Positions 12,519-20,870 of a DNA stretch of 64,000 bases are shown here, piece after piece. The DNA comes from Pseudomonas rhizosphaerae. Lineage in GTDB: Bacteria > Pseudomonadota > Gammaproteobacteria > Pseudomonadales > Pseudomonadaceae. The position numbers and the translations under genes are program-made. The stretch's first letter is position 1. Each line of letters starts with the position of its first letter. The notes below the pieces were generated by a model. It saw nothing but the letters and a program-made list of their open reading frames with translations, made no database searches and was not told where the DNA came from. The DNA lies in contig NZ_CP009533.1 in NCBI RefSeq assembly GCF_000761155.1, forward strand, positions 1,612,001 to 1,676,000. The letters run 5' to 3'.

Positions 12519-13292
12519 ATGGCTTTTGAAACCATCCTGTTGGAAACCCGCGGTCGCGTGGGCCTGATCACCCTCAACCGTCCCCAGGCGCTGAATGCGC
12601 TCAACGCCCAGCTGATCGACGAGTTGAACCAGGCCCTGGATAGCCTGGAAGGCGATCGCGAGATTGGCTGCATCGTTCTGACCGGTTCCGCCAAGGCGTT
12701 TGCCGCTGGCGCCGACATCAAGGAAATGGCTGAACTGCGTTACCCGCAGATCTACTTGGACGACCTGTTCCACGAGAGTGACCGCGTGGCCAACCGGCGC
12801 AAGCCGATGATCGCCGCCGTGGCCGGCTTCGCCTTGGGTGGAGGCTGTGAGTTGGCGCTGATGTGCGATTTCATCCTGGCCGCCGACAACGCCAAGTTCG
12901 GCCAGCCGGAAATCAAGTTGGGCGTACTGCCGGGCATGGGTGGGACGCAGCGCCTGACCCATGCGGTGGGCAAGGCCAAGGCCATGGAGCTGTGCCTGAC
13001 CGGTCGCCTGATGGGCGCCGAGGAAGCGGAACGGGCAGGGCTGGTGGCCCGCATCGTCGCCGCCGACCGGTTGCTTGACGAAGCCCTGGAGGTCGCCCAA
13101 CAGATCGCCGCCAAGTCGCTGCCGATCGCGATGATGGTCAAGGAAAGCGTCAACCGCGCGTTCGAAGTGAGCTTGTCCGAAGGGGTTCGTTTCGAGCGGC
13201 GGGTGTTCCACGCGGCGTTTGCCAGCGAGGATCAGAAAGAGGGGATGGCGGCATTCATTGCCAAGCGCCAGCCGCAGTTCAAGGGTAATTAG
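12519..13292 (+). CDS. Enoyl-CoA hydratase
   Basis: Crotonase-fold enzyme of 257 residues that hydrates trans-2-enoyl-CoA. The motif [13 protein letters not shown] and oxyanion loop [16 protein letters not shown] are present. Both catalytic Glu positions are kept (E in GGCELA and in [15 protein letters not shown]). ATG at 12519 is selected: CTGGAG precedes it and the protein then starts at the family N-terminus [12 protein letters not shown]. The longer open frame upstream lacks family sequence. It converges on the acyl-CoA dehydrogenase, and these genes probably serve one acyl-CoA pathway. Confidence 0.93.
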   Translation: MAFETILLETRGRVGLITLNRPQALNALNAQLIDELNQALDSLEGDREIGCIVLTGSAKAFAAGADIKEMAELRYPQIYLDDLFHESDRVANRRKPMIAAVAGFALGGGCELALMCDFILAADNAKFGQPEIKLGVLPGMGGTQRLTHAVGKAKAMELCLTGRLMGAEEAERAGLVARIVAADRLLDEALEVAQQIAAKSLPIAMMVKESVNRAFEVSLSEGVRFERRVFHAAFASEDQKEGMAAFIAKRQPQFKGN

Positions 13293-13301
13293 CCCGCCTG
13301 C

Positions 13302-13330
13302 AAGGGGGCTGGTGCCTGGCCAGCCCTCTT
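13302..13330. terminator. Hairpin between convergent genes
   Basis: An 11-bp stem (13302-13312 with 13320-13330, one G:T pair) with a 7-nt loop lies between the converging hydratase and dehydrogenase genes. There is no T tract, so this is a candidate terminator only. Confidence 0.45.
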
Positions 13331-13360
13331 GCGGCAATGTGAGTCATCACAGCGCGTGGG

Positions 13361-14512
13361 TTACAGCAGGTAATGACGCAGCTCGCGGGCGATCAGCATG
13401 CGCTGGATTTCGCTGGAGCCTTCGTAGATCTGCGTGATGCGCGCGTCGCGGTAGTACTTTTCCACCGGATAGTCTTCCAGGTAGCCGTAGCCACCGTGAA
13501 CCTGCACGGCGCTGGAGCACACCCGTTCGGCCATTTCCGACGCGAAGAGCTTCGCCTGGGAGGCTTCGGACAGGCACGGCAGGCCCGCGCTGCGCAGGCG
13601 CGCAGCGTGCAGCACCAGCAAGCGTGCGGCATTGACCTGCACCTGCATGTCGGCCAACAGGTTGGCCACGCTTTGGTGTTCGATGATCGGCTTGCCGAAC
13701 TGCACCCGCTCGCGGGCGTAGCCCAGCGCGGCCTCGAACGCGGCGCGGGCGATGCCCAATGCCTGCGCGGCGATGCCGATACGGCCGCCTTCGAGGTTGG
13801 ACAGGGCGATGTTCAGGCCCTTGCCGCGTTCACCCAGGAGGTTGGCTGCGGGTACGCGGCACTGGCTCAAGGTGATGGCGCAGGTGTCGGAGGCGCGGAT
13901 GCCGAGCTTGTGCTCGCTGCGGTCGACGGTGAACCCTGGGGTGTCGGTGGGAACCAGAAAAGCCGACAGGCCCTTCTTGCCCAGCTCCGGGTCGGTGACG
14001 GCGAAGACGATGGCCAGCTTGGCTCGGCGACCATTGGTGACGAATTGCTTGGCGCCATCGATGACCCAGTGCTCGCCGTCGAGCACGGCGCGGGTGCGCA
14101 GGTTGTTCGCCTCGGAGCCAGCCTGGGGTTCGGTCAGGCAGAAGCAGCCGATGACCTCGCCGCTGGCCAGGGCTGCCAGCCAGGTGTCCTGCTGGGCCGG
14201 GCTGCCGTAGTTGAGCAGGGGGCCGCAGCCCACTGAGTTGTGTACGCTCATCAACGCACCCAGGGCACCGTCGGCTGCGGATATCTCTTCCACCGCCAGC
14301 GCATACGCGACGTAATCGGTGTAGCTGCCGCCCCACTGTTCGGGCACGACCATGCCTAGCAGCCCGAGGGCGCCCATCTGTGCCACCAGCGCGTCATCGA
14401 TCCAGCCCGCCTGTTCCCAGGCACGGGCGTGGGGCGCCACTTCGGCGCGGGCGAAGTCGCGCGCCATGTCGCGGATCATGATCTGTTCTTCGCTCAGTTC
14501 CAGGTCTTGCAT
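13361..14512 (-). CDS. Acyl-CoA dehydrogenase (likely branched/short chain)
   Basis: FAD enzyme of 383 residues that forms 2-enoyl-CoA from acyl-CoA. Signatures include [18 protein letters not shown], the C-terminal [20 protein letters not shown] and the terminal [18 protein letters not shown]. The catalytic base appears to be the Glu of the YEGSSEIQ segment, as in short- and branched-chain members. The long open frame extending to 14797 is an artefact of GC bias; the start is ATG at 14512 ([15 protein letters not shown]). It lies 14 nt downstream of the hydrolase-like gene. Together they resemble the isobutyryl-CoA (valine) step set. Confidence 0.93.
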   Translation of the reverse strand: MQDLELSEEQIMIRDMARDFARAEVAPHARAWEQAGWIDDALVAQMGALGLLGMVVPEQWGGSYTDYVAYALAVEEISAADGALGALMSVHNSVGCGPLLNYGSPAQQDTWLAALASGEVIGCFCLTEPQAGSEANNLRTRAVLDGEHWVIDGAKQFVTNGRRAKLAIVFAVTDPELGKKGLSAFLVPTDTPGFTVDRSEHKLGIRASDTCAITLSQCRVPAANLLGERGKGLNIALSNLEGGRIGIAAQALGIARAAFEAALGYARERVQFGKPIIEHQSVANLLADMQVQVNAARLLVLHAARLRSAGLPCLSEASQAKLFASEMAERVCSSAVQVHGGYGYLEDYPVEKYYRDARITQIYEGSSEIQRMLIARELRHYLL

Positions 14513-14526
14513 GGCAGACTCCGGCC

Positions 14527-15618
14527 TCAGAGGCCTTGAAAGAAGGGCTCGACGCGGGCGCGTGCAAGCCGGTCTAGCGTCGGTGGGTTCCAACGCGGGT
14601 TCTTGTCTTTGTCGATCAGTAAAGCACGTACGCCTTCGATCAGGTCGCCGTGCTCGAACCACTGACGGTTCAGGTGCAGCTCCAGGGCGAAGCATTGCTC
14701 CAGGCTGCAGTGGCGACCGCGGCGCAGCAGTTCGAGGGTGACGGCCATGGCCAGCGGGGAACGGGTGCGCATCAGCCGCGCGGTGTTCTGCGCCCACGCC
14801 TGGCTGTCGGCGACGCTCACGTTTTCCAGCTGTTCGACCAGACTGGTCAGGTCGGCTTGACCGAAGAAATGGTCAATGGCCGGCCGCAGCCGGTGCAGCG
14901 GGGCGTCGGGGAGGGTCTGGACGCCGAGGCGGGCGAGTACACCTTGCAGGTCCTTGAGGGCATTGTCGCTCCACTGCAGTTTGTCCAAGCGCTCGTCGAG
15001 CTGGGCCAGCCGCTCGCTCTCCAGGTACCAGTCCGCCAGGCCGCAGTAGAGCGCATCGGCTGCTTCGATCTGTACGCCGGTGACGCCCAGGTAAGTACCG
15101 ATTTCACCGGGGATGCGGCTGAGGAAATAGCTGGCGCCGACATCGGGAAAATAGCCAATGGCCACTTCCGGCATGCCCAGTTTGCTGCGCTCGGTGACCA
15201 CGCGCAGCTCGGCTGCCTGGGCCAAACCCATGCCGCCGCCCAGGGTGTAGCCATCAAGCAGGGCCATCACGGGCTTGCGGTATTGATGCAGGCATTGATC
15301 CAGGGCGTATTCTTCGTCGAAGAACGCCTCGTGCAGGGATTCCCGGTTGCGGTAGCTCAGGTAGAGGTTGCGGATGTCACCGCCTGCGCAGAAGCCGCGG
15401 TCGCCAGCGCCGCGCAGGACCACGGCATGGATCTGCGGGTCCACGGCCCAGGCATCCAGGTAGCCGCGCAAGGCGCGGACCATGTCCAGGGTAAGCGCAT
15501 TCAGGCCGGCCGGGCGGTTGAGGGTCAAATGGCCAATGTGGTTGCGGACTTCGCCGAGCACGTGGTCGTCGAGCTCCAGGGGAGAACGCTGGGGAGAGGA
15601 AAAAACCTGAGCTGTCAT
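14527..15618 (-). CDS. Enoyl-CoA hydratase/isomerase family, 3-hydroxyisobutyryl-CoA hydrolase-like
   Basis: Crotonase-fold protein of 363 residues, longer than true hydratases and the size of HIBYL-CoA hydrolases. Diagnostic motifs are [31 protein letters not shown] and [20 protein letters not shown]; the last is the hallmark of the hydrolase branch. This enzyme releases 3-hydroxyisobutyrate in valine breakdown. It is first in a two-gene minus-strand operon with the acyl-CoA dehydrogenase. Annotation as a simple enoyl-CoA hydratase is the alternative. Confidence 0.85.
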   Translation of the reverse strand: MTAQVFSSPQRSPLELDDHVLGEVRNHIGHLTLNRPAGLNALTLDMVRALRGYLDAWAVDPQIHAVVLRGAGDRGFCAGGDIRNLYLSYRNRESLHEAFFDEEYALDQCLHQYRKPVMALLDGYTLGGGMGLAQAAELRVVTERSKLGMPEVAIGYFPDVGASYFLSRIPGEIGTYLGVTGVQIEAADALYCGLADWYLESERLAQLDERLDKLQWSDNALKDLQGVLARLGVQTLPDAPLHRLRPAIDHFFGQADLTSLVEQLENVSVADSQAWAQNTARLMRTRSPLAMAVTLELLRRGRHCSLEQCFALELHLNRQWFEHGDLIEGVRALLIDKDKNPRWNPPTLDRLARARVEPFFQGL

Positions 15619-15681
15619 CGCTGAATCCCTGCTTGTTATTGATTTCCTGAGATAAATGAGCGGACCAGGCGATCGTGACAG

Positions 15682-15734
15682 GCAAGTTTGCAGCTTTCAA
15701 TACAGATTAATGCAGGTCTTGCCTGCAAATTTGC
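15682..15734. promoter_or_regulatory. Operator-like palindromes upstream of the acyl-CoA genes
   Basis: Two similar 10-bp sites, GCAAGTTTGC (15682-15691) and the perfect palindrome GCAAATTTGC (15725-15734), have starts 43 bp apart. Between them, and overlapping the second, lies TGCAGG-N5-CCTGCA (15711-15727). They are 64-116 nt upstream of the 15618 start in an AT-richer stretch. The regulator is unknown. Confidence 0.4.
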
Positions 15735-15795
15735 ACGGACTGCGAACGCGGGTCGGCATCCAGTAGACCGGCCCCGCGCCACGGCGTTCGTTGCC

Positions 15796-16051
15796 GTAGC
15801 AGCGGCGCAAGCCGCGTCGGCGGTGGATGCGGGGGTCAGGAATAACGCGGTGAAGCCGGACGCGGCTTGCGCCGTTCCTGTAGCAGCGGCGCGAGCCGCG
15901 TCGGCGGTGGCTGCGGTGTGTCTGATGCCACGCGGTGAAGCCGGACGCGGCTTGCGCCGTTCCTGTAGCAGCGGCGCGAGCCGCGTCGGCGGTGGCTGCG
16001 GTGTGTCTGATGTCACGCGGTGAGGCCGGACGCGGCTTGCGCCGCTGCTAC
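15796..16051. repeat. Three tandem ~85-bp hairpin units (REP/BIME-type array)
   Basis: Units start at 15796, 15880 and 15965, each with GTAGCAGCGGCGC. Units 2 and 3 are nearly identical; unit 1 is more divergent in the middle. Each unit carries inverted arms, about GCGGCGCAAGCCGCGTC near its left end and GACGCGGCTTGCGCCG near its right end, so each can fold into a long hairpin. The array ends in CGCTGCTAC, the mirror of its beginning. It fills most of the 506 bp between 15618 and 16124, where no gene is credible; open frames here are products of the repeat. Confidence 0.85.
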
Positions 16052-16123
16052 TGGGAACGCGGCGCTGGCGTCGGCGGTTGGTGCGATGGATCAGGGGAAA
16101 GCGGTGAAACTGGATGCGGTGGT

Positions 16124-16924
16124 TCAGGCGACGGCTTCGACGACTTTTCCCTGTTTCTCATACAGGAAACTGAGCACCGCTAGGCGGTACTGGTTGTAGC
16201 GCGGGTCGTCGGCCAGGGCCAGGCGGCTGCGCGGGCGGGGCAGGTCGATGGTGAGGATTTCGCCGATGGTCGCCGCTGGGCCATTGGTCATCATCACGAT
16301 GCGATCCGACAGCAGCACCGCTTCGTCGACATCGTGGGTGATCATCATCACCGTGTTGTGCAGCTCGCTCTGGATTCGCATCACCTCATCCTGCAAATGC
16401 GCGCGGGTCAACGCATCCAGCGCGCCGAACGGCTCGTCGAGCAACAGCACCTTGGGCTGCATCGCCAGCGCGCGAGCGATGCCGACACGCTGCTTCATGC
16501 CCCCGGAAATCTCGCTGGGGCGCTTGTGCAGGGCGTGGGTCATGTTGACCATTTCCAGGTTGTGCAGTGTCCAGGCATGGCGCTCGCTCTTGCTCTTGCT
16601 GTGCTTGAAGACCTTGTCCACACCCAGGGCCACGTTCTCGTAAACGGTCAGCCACGGCAGCAGCGAATGGTTCTGGAACACCAGGCTGCGGTCCGGCCCC
16701 GGCTGACGCACTTCCTTGCCGTCGAGAATCACCGCACCGTTGCTCGACTCGATGAGCCCGGCGACGATGTTCAGTACTGTCGACTTGCCGCAGCCCGAGT
16801 GGCCGATGATGGAAATGTATTCGCCGCGTGCGACGTTGAGGTTGATCCCGCGCAGCACCTGGCTGGTGACACCGTCGCGCTCGAAGTGCTTGTCGACGTT
16901 TTCGATACTCAAGTAATGGCTCAT
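16124..16924 (-). CDS. nrtD: Nitrate ABC transporter, ATP-binding protein (NrtD/NasD type)
   Basis: ATPase of 266 residues driving nitrate import. Walker A is IGHSGCGKST, the Q-loop is VFQNHSLLPW, the signature is ISGGMKQRVGIARAL, Walker B is VLLLDEPFGALD, and the H-loop is MMITHDVDEAV. The FQNHSLLPWLTVYENVALGVD segment is typical of the nitrate/taurine-type subfamily. It is the last gene of nrtA-nrtB-nrtD, 9 nt after nrtB, and is followed by the repeat array. Confidence 0.93.
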   Translation of the reverse strand: MSHYLSIENVDKHFERDGVTSQVLRGINLNVARGEYISIIGHSGCGKSTVLNIVAGLIESSNGAVILDGKEVRQPGPDRSLVFQNHSLLPWLTVYENVALGVDKVFKHSKSKSERHAWTLHNLEMVNMTHALHKRPSEISGGMKQRVGIARALAMQPKVLLLDEPFGALDALTRAHLQDEVMRIQSELHNTVMMITHDVDEAVLLSDRIVMMTNGPAATIGEILTIDLPRPRSRLALADDPRYNQYRLAVLSFLYEKQGKVVEAVA

Positions 16925-16933
16925 GTTGCCTCC

Positions 16934-17809
16934 TCAGCTTTGCGAAGTGCCACGGGTGACCAAGCGTCCGACCATCGCCACGAGACGGTCGAGGCAGAAG
17001 CCAACCACCCCTACGTAGGCCAGGGCGAGGATGATGTCGCTGATGCGCGAGGCGTTCCAGGCGTCCCAGATGAAGAACCCGATGCCGACACCGCCAATCA
17101 GCATTTCCGCAGCGATGATCGCCAGCCACGACAGGCCGACACCGATGCGCAGGCCGGAGAAGATGTAGGGCGCGGCCGCCGGCAGCATGATCTTGCTGAA
17201 GTATTCCAGGCCGTTGAGCCGCAGTACCTTGGCCACGTTGCGGTAGTCCTCGGGAATGTTGCGTACGCCCACCGAGGTGTTGATGATGATGGGCCAGATG
17301 GCCGTGATGAAGATCACGAAGATCGCCGAAGGGTAGCTGTCCTTGAAGCCGGCCAGCGACAGCGGCAGCCAGGCCAGCGGCGGCACCGTACGCAGGATCT
17401 GGAACAGCGGATCGAGGCCGCGCATGGCCCAGGTCGACTGCCCCACCAGCACACCGAGGCTGATCCCCACCACCACGGCCAGGGCGTAGCCATAGGCGAC
17501 CCGTGACAGGCTGGCCAGCAACTGCCAGGCCATGCCCTTGTCGTTGCCGCCGTTGTCGTAGAACGGGTCGACGATCAGCTCCCAGGTGTCGGTGATGACC
17601 TGGGTCGGCGGCGGCAGCGCCGCGCCCTTGCCGCTGCACACCAGTTGCCAGACCAGCAACAACAGGGCGCCAATCACCACCGGTGGCAAACACTGTTGCA
17701 ACACGAAGCGGCGGGTGTTCTTCAGCAGGCTGGCCATCCGCGGCGGCTTGACCTGCGCCTTGGCGACCGCCTGGGCGGCGCTGTGCAGCTTCTTCACTTC
17801 AGCATTCAT
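16934..17809 (-). CDS. nrtB: Nitrate ABC transporter permease (NrtB)
   Basis: Inner-membrane permease of 291 residues with about six hydrophobic helices. The cytoplasmic coupling loop reads AAEMLIGGVGIGFFIWDAW, typical of the NrtB/SsuC permeases. A hydrophilic N-terminus precedes the first segment QQCLPPVVIGALLLLVWQLV. It sits between the binding-protein gene (27 nt away) and the ATPase gene (9 nt away). Confidence 0.93.
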   Translation of the reverse strand: MNAEVKKLHSAAQAVAKAQVKPPRMASLLKNTRRFVLQQCLPPVVIGALLLLVWQLVCSGKGAALPPPTQVITDTWELIVDPFYDNGGNDKGMAWQLLASLSRVAYGYALAVVVGISLGVLVGQSTWAMRGLDPLFQILRTVPPLAWLPLSLAGFKDSYPSAIFVIFITAIWPIIINTSVGVRNIPEDYRNVAKVLRLNGLEYFSKIMLPAAAPYIFSGLRIGVGLSWLAIIAAEMLIGGVGIGFFIWDAWNASRISDIILALAYVGVVGFCLDRLVAMVGRLVTRGTSQS

Positions 17810-17836
17810 GGTGACCTCCGGTCAGTGCGGGGAGCA

Positions 17837-19162
17837 TCAGGCCAGGGCCTTGATGGACAGGCTGTCGAGATAGGCCTGCGGGTTCTGTGGATCGAAGGTC
17901 TTGCCGTCGAAGAAGGTCTCGATACCGCGCGAGTCGGAATCGGGAATCTGAGCGGACGGCACGTTCAGTTCGGTGGCGGCCTGGCGCCAGAGGTCGGAGC
18001 GGTTGACCTTGGCGATCAAGGCCTGGCTGTCGAAGTCCTTGGGCAAATAACCCCAACGCTTGTTCTCGGTGAGGAACCACAGGTCGTGGCTCTTGAACGG
18101 GTAGGAGGCGAAGTCGTCCCAGTAGCGCATGATGTGCGGGCTGTCCTTGACCACCTTGCCGGTGCCGTAGTCGAAGTTGCCTTTCATGCGCTCGATGATG
18201 TCCGCCACCGGCGCGTTGATCCAGCGCCGCTTGGCGCAGATTTCAGCCACTTCTTCCTTGTTCTGCGGCTGCTCGCAGAACATCTGCGCTTCCATCACCG
18301 CCTTGAGCAGCGCCTTGGTTGCGTTGGGGTGCTTGTCGACGTAGTCGGCGCGCAGGGCCAGGGCTTTCTCGGGGTGCTTGTCCCAGATCTCGCCGGTGGT
18401 ATTGGCGGTGTAGCCGATCTTCTGGTTGATGAGCTGGGCGTTCCATGGCTCGCAGACGCAGAAGCTGTCCATACTGCCGACCTTCATGTTGGCCACCATC
18501 TGCGGTGGCGGCACGACGATGGTGGACAGGTCCTTGTTCGGGTCGATGCCGCCTGCAGCCAGCCAGTAGCGCAACCACAGGTCGTGGGTGCCGCCGGGGA
18601 AGGTCATCGCGGCATTGACGGTCTTGCCGCCGGCACGCTTGGCTGCCAGCGCCGCCTTGAAGGGCGCAGAGTCCAGGCCCAGTTTCAGGTCGGCGTGTTC
18701 GTTGCCCACGGAGATGCATTGCCCGGCCAGGTTCAGCCGGGCCACGATGTACATGGGCACCGGTTGGTTGTTCGGGGTGACTTTGCCGGCAGCGATCAGG
18801 TAGGGCATGGGCGTGAGAATGTGCGCGCCATCGATGCCGTTGGCAGCCGAGCCCAGCACCAGGTTGTCTCGCGTCGTGCCCCAGGAAGACTGCTTGAGCA
18901 CTTCCACGCCAGTCATGCCGTGCTTGGCGAAAAAGCCCTTTTCGTCGGCGACGAACAGCGGCGCGGCATCGGTCAGTGCGATGAAGCCCAGCTTGGCCGT
19001 GGTGGTTTCCAGACCGTCGGTGCCTGCTGCCCAGACCGCCGAGGCCAGGCCGGGCGGCAGCAGGCCCAGGGCAGCACCGGCGCCGGCGACGGTCAAGGAT
19101 TGCTTGAGAAAGTGCCGACGCTTGGCGTCGTGCGGGTGTCCCTTGAAAGGCGTGTCGTCCAT
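17837..19162 (-). CDS. nrtA: Nitrate ABC transporter substrate-binding protein (NrtA)
   Basis: Periplasmic nitrate-binding protein of 441 residues. The N-terminus DAKRRHFLKQSLTVAGAGAA is a twin-arginine (Tat) signal, unusual for binding proteins generally but common in the NrtA family. The body follows NrtA throughout (LGFIALTDAAPLFVADEKGF, later FPGGTHDLWLRYWLAAGG). ATG at 19162 is selected because AGCAGGGGAATC lies just upstream; the 13 extra codons back to 19201 run into the poly-T tract of the leader terminator. The long untranslated leader suggests control by transcript antitermination. Confidence 0.93.
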   Translation of the reverse strand: MDDTPFKGHPHDAKRRHFLKQSLTVAGAGAALGLLPPGLASAVWAAGTDGLETTTAKLGFIALTDAAPLFVADEKGFFAKHGMTGVEVLKQSSWGTTRDNLVLGSAANGIDGAHILTPMPYLIAAGKVTPNNQPVPMYIVARLNLAGQCISVGNEHADLKLGLDSAPFKAALAAKRAGGKTVNAAMTFPGGTHDLWLRYWLAAGGIDPNKDLSTIVVPPPQMVANMKVGSMDSFCVCEPWNAQLINQKIGYTANTTGEIWDKHPEKALALRADYVDKHPNATKALLKAVMEAQMFCEQPQNKEEVAEICAKRRWINAPVADIIERMKGNFDYGTGKVVKDSPHIMRYWDDFASYPFKSHDLWFLTENKRWGYLPKDFDSQALIAKVNRSDLWRQAATELNVPSAQIPDSDSRGIETFFDGKTFDPQNPQAYLDSLSIKALA

Positions 19163-19437
19163 CGCTGATTCCCCTGCTGGTGGCGGCCAAAAAAAAAGCA
19201 AAAAAAAACGGCGTTCACGCGGTCCGGGCAGTGCTGCCGGGAACGCGTGGACACCGTTGTCCAGGATTCGAATAGTCGACCGCAGTTGGCTGCGATCCTG
19301 TGTGTCTCAAAGCAGATTGCGTGCCAAGGCCGCATGAGCCGCGTAGCACGTGGATGGGCAGGTGCCGCGCAGCACCGGCGTGCACGGATGCGGAGCATGC
19401 CACGTGCGGGGTGCGCAAATAGGGCGCAGTGTCCGCT
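19163..19437 (-). promoter_or_regulatory. Nitrate-responsive untranslated leader of nrtABD
   Basis: This 275-nt gap lies between nasR and nrtA, with both genes reading leftwards. It contains no ORF of interest but is highly structured on the minus strand. One 8-bp hairpin is GAUCGCAG-CCAA-CUGCGGUC, enclosed by CAG/CUG. Others include a GGUGC/GCACC stem and a CGUGC/GCACG long-range pair. The terminator described separately ends the leader. In Klebsiella, NasR binds such a leader through paired hexaloop hairpins and prevents termination. I could not place the two A1/G4 hexaloops unambiguously by eye. Confidence 0.7.
19190..19257 (-). terminator. Leader terminator (attenuator) before nrtA
   Basis: On the minus strand ACGGTGTCCACGCG pairs with CGCGTGAACGCCGT (13 of 14, including one G:U). 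Inside it, CCGGCAG pairs with CTGCCCGG around a 2-nt loop with one bulge. Nine T then GC then nine T follow immediately. The terminator ends 28 nt before the nrtA ATG, so it must be bypassed for expression. Confidence 0.88.
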
Positions 19438-20724
19438 TCAACCCTTGCCGGCCACGGCCAGAACGTTCTGGGCCATGTCGACCATGCGCAGCCCTCGCGA
19501 CATCGCCGATTGCCGCAAGCGGGTGTAGGCCTCGTTTTCGCTCAAGGCGTATTCACTCATCAGCAGCTGCTTGGCGCGTTCCACCAGCTTGCGCTCGTTG
19601 AGCGCCTGGCGCGCCTCGTCCAGTTGCAGGTTGGCGTCTTGCAAGCGATGGGTCTGGGCTTGCAGCAGATCCAGCAGCGAGCGGCCCATCTGCGGTCCGT
19701 GGCCGTCGGGCGCGGGGCTGTCGAGATCGCTGGCATGCACGCTGAACAGCCGGGCGTCGCCACAGCCCATGGTCTCCAGGCTGGCCAGGCGTTGCAGCAG
19801 CACACGATGGTTGTCCAGGTCGGCATGGGCCAGCTTGATGCTGCTCTGACAACTGGCCAGAAGTTGCTCGGCCAGGTGCTTCTCCACTTCGTGCATCTGG
19901 TCGATGCGCTGGCTGTGCAGATCGAACCATAATTGCGACAGGCCAGGGTCCACCGGATGCTGCGCCGAGGTGCGCATGCCGACCTCGCGCAGGCGCAACA
20001 ACTGTGTGGTGAGTTCGCTGCGCTGCAGCTCGGCCCAACGCTGACCGGCCACCGGGTCGGCGAACTCGCCAAAGGTCTGGAAGCAGCGCTCCTGGCTTTG
20101 CGTCAGGTGCAGGATGCGCTCCTGCACGCTGGCGTCGAAGAAACCCGCTGAAAAGCCCACCACACCGGTGGCCCGCTCCTGGCCCGCCAGTTCCTTGCCC
20201 TGCATGAAATTGAACAGCGCTACCAGCACTCGGGTGATGCTGGGATCGATGGCGGTGTCGGCCGCTTCGAAGACGACCGCCATCAGCCCACCCACCAGGC
20301 GGGTCAGCGCCGAGGTGGCCACGCTGGGCGCCAGTAGACGTTCGCGGATGCGCCGACGCAGGCCGGGCAACTCGTCGAAGCCGTGCAGGACATAGGCGAC
20401 ACGGTTGAACAGCCGGGCACGGTCGGCAGCGCTGGCCGCGTTGAGGTCCATGGCCTGCAGCCGCGGCAGTACGTCCTGGGCCAAGGCCTGCGCCTGGTCG
20501 GCGTGCAGGTCGAGCTGGCCACGATAGGTTTCGGCCTGGCTGCCCAAGTAAAGGTTGGTGTAGCCACGTTCGCGCTGCAACGCGTGCACCAGGCGGCTTA
20601 TCAATGTCACCAGTTCACAGGTGTCGGCCAGTCCGCGCAGGCCTTCGAGCTCGCTGCGGCGGGCGGCCAGCATGAAGCGCAGGGCAGGGGGCATAGGACG
20701 ATCAGGCAGGGCGCGATCAGGCAT
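19438..20724 (-). CDS. nasR: Nitrate-sensing antiterminator NasR (NIT + ANTAR)
   Basis: RNA-binding antiterminator of about 428 residues. The large N-terminal NIT domain senses nitrate/nitrite; its conserved R-E-R-G is at about residues 51-54 (QRERGYTNLYLGS). The last 60 residues form an ANTAR domain (NERKLVERAKQLLMSEYALS through SRGLRMVDMAQNVL). The gene is directly upstream of and colinear with the nitrate transporter leader. The start is uncertain: ATG at 20724 is used, with 20694 or an upstream start at 20853 possible; none has a strong Shine-Dalgarno. Confidence 0.9.
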   Translation of the reverse strand: MPDRALPDRPMPPALRFMLAARRSELEGLRGLADTCELVTLISRLVHALQRERGYTNLYLGSQAETYRGQLDLHADQAQALAQDVLPRLQAMDLNAASAADRARLFNRVAYVLHGFDELPGLRRRIRERLLAPSVATSALTRLVGGLMAVVFEAADTAIDPSITRVLVALFNFMQGKELAGQERATGVVGFSAGFFDASVQERILHLTQSQERCFQTFGEFADPVAGQRWAELQRSELTTQLLRLREVGMRTSAQHPVDPGLSQLWFDLHSQRIDQMHEVEKHLAEQLLASCQSSIKLAHADLDNHRVLLQRLASLETMGCGDARLFSVHASDLDSPAPDGHGPQMGRSLLDLLQAQTHRLQDANLQLDEARQALNERKLVERAKQLLMSEYALSENEAYTRLRQSAMSRGLRMVDMAQNVLAVAGKG

Positions 20725-20870
20725 GGCGGGCTCGCAACTTCGATGAGGGACGGCATGGCTGCATGCAAATCCTGGTCCCGACGCCGCGCCTGCCGCGTGC
20801 ATCGCCGCGTATGCCGACGGCTGCGTAGCTGCTATAACGCGCAGGCCCAACAATAAAAAAGGAGTTCACG

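Noticed and set aside
15688..16023. 111-codon Ala/Arg-rich open frame on the plus strand
   Set aside because: Its sequence is the translation of the 85-bp repeat array.
15796..16051. CRISPR array
   Set aside because: Repeat units are directly adjacent and near-identical throughout, with internal inverted arms; there are no unique spacers and no cas genes.
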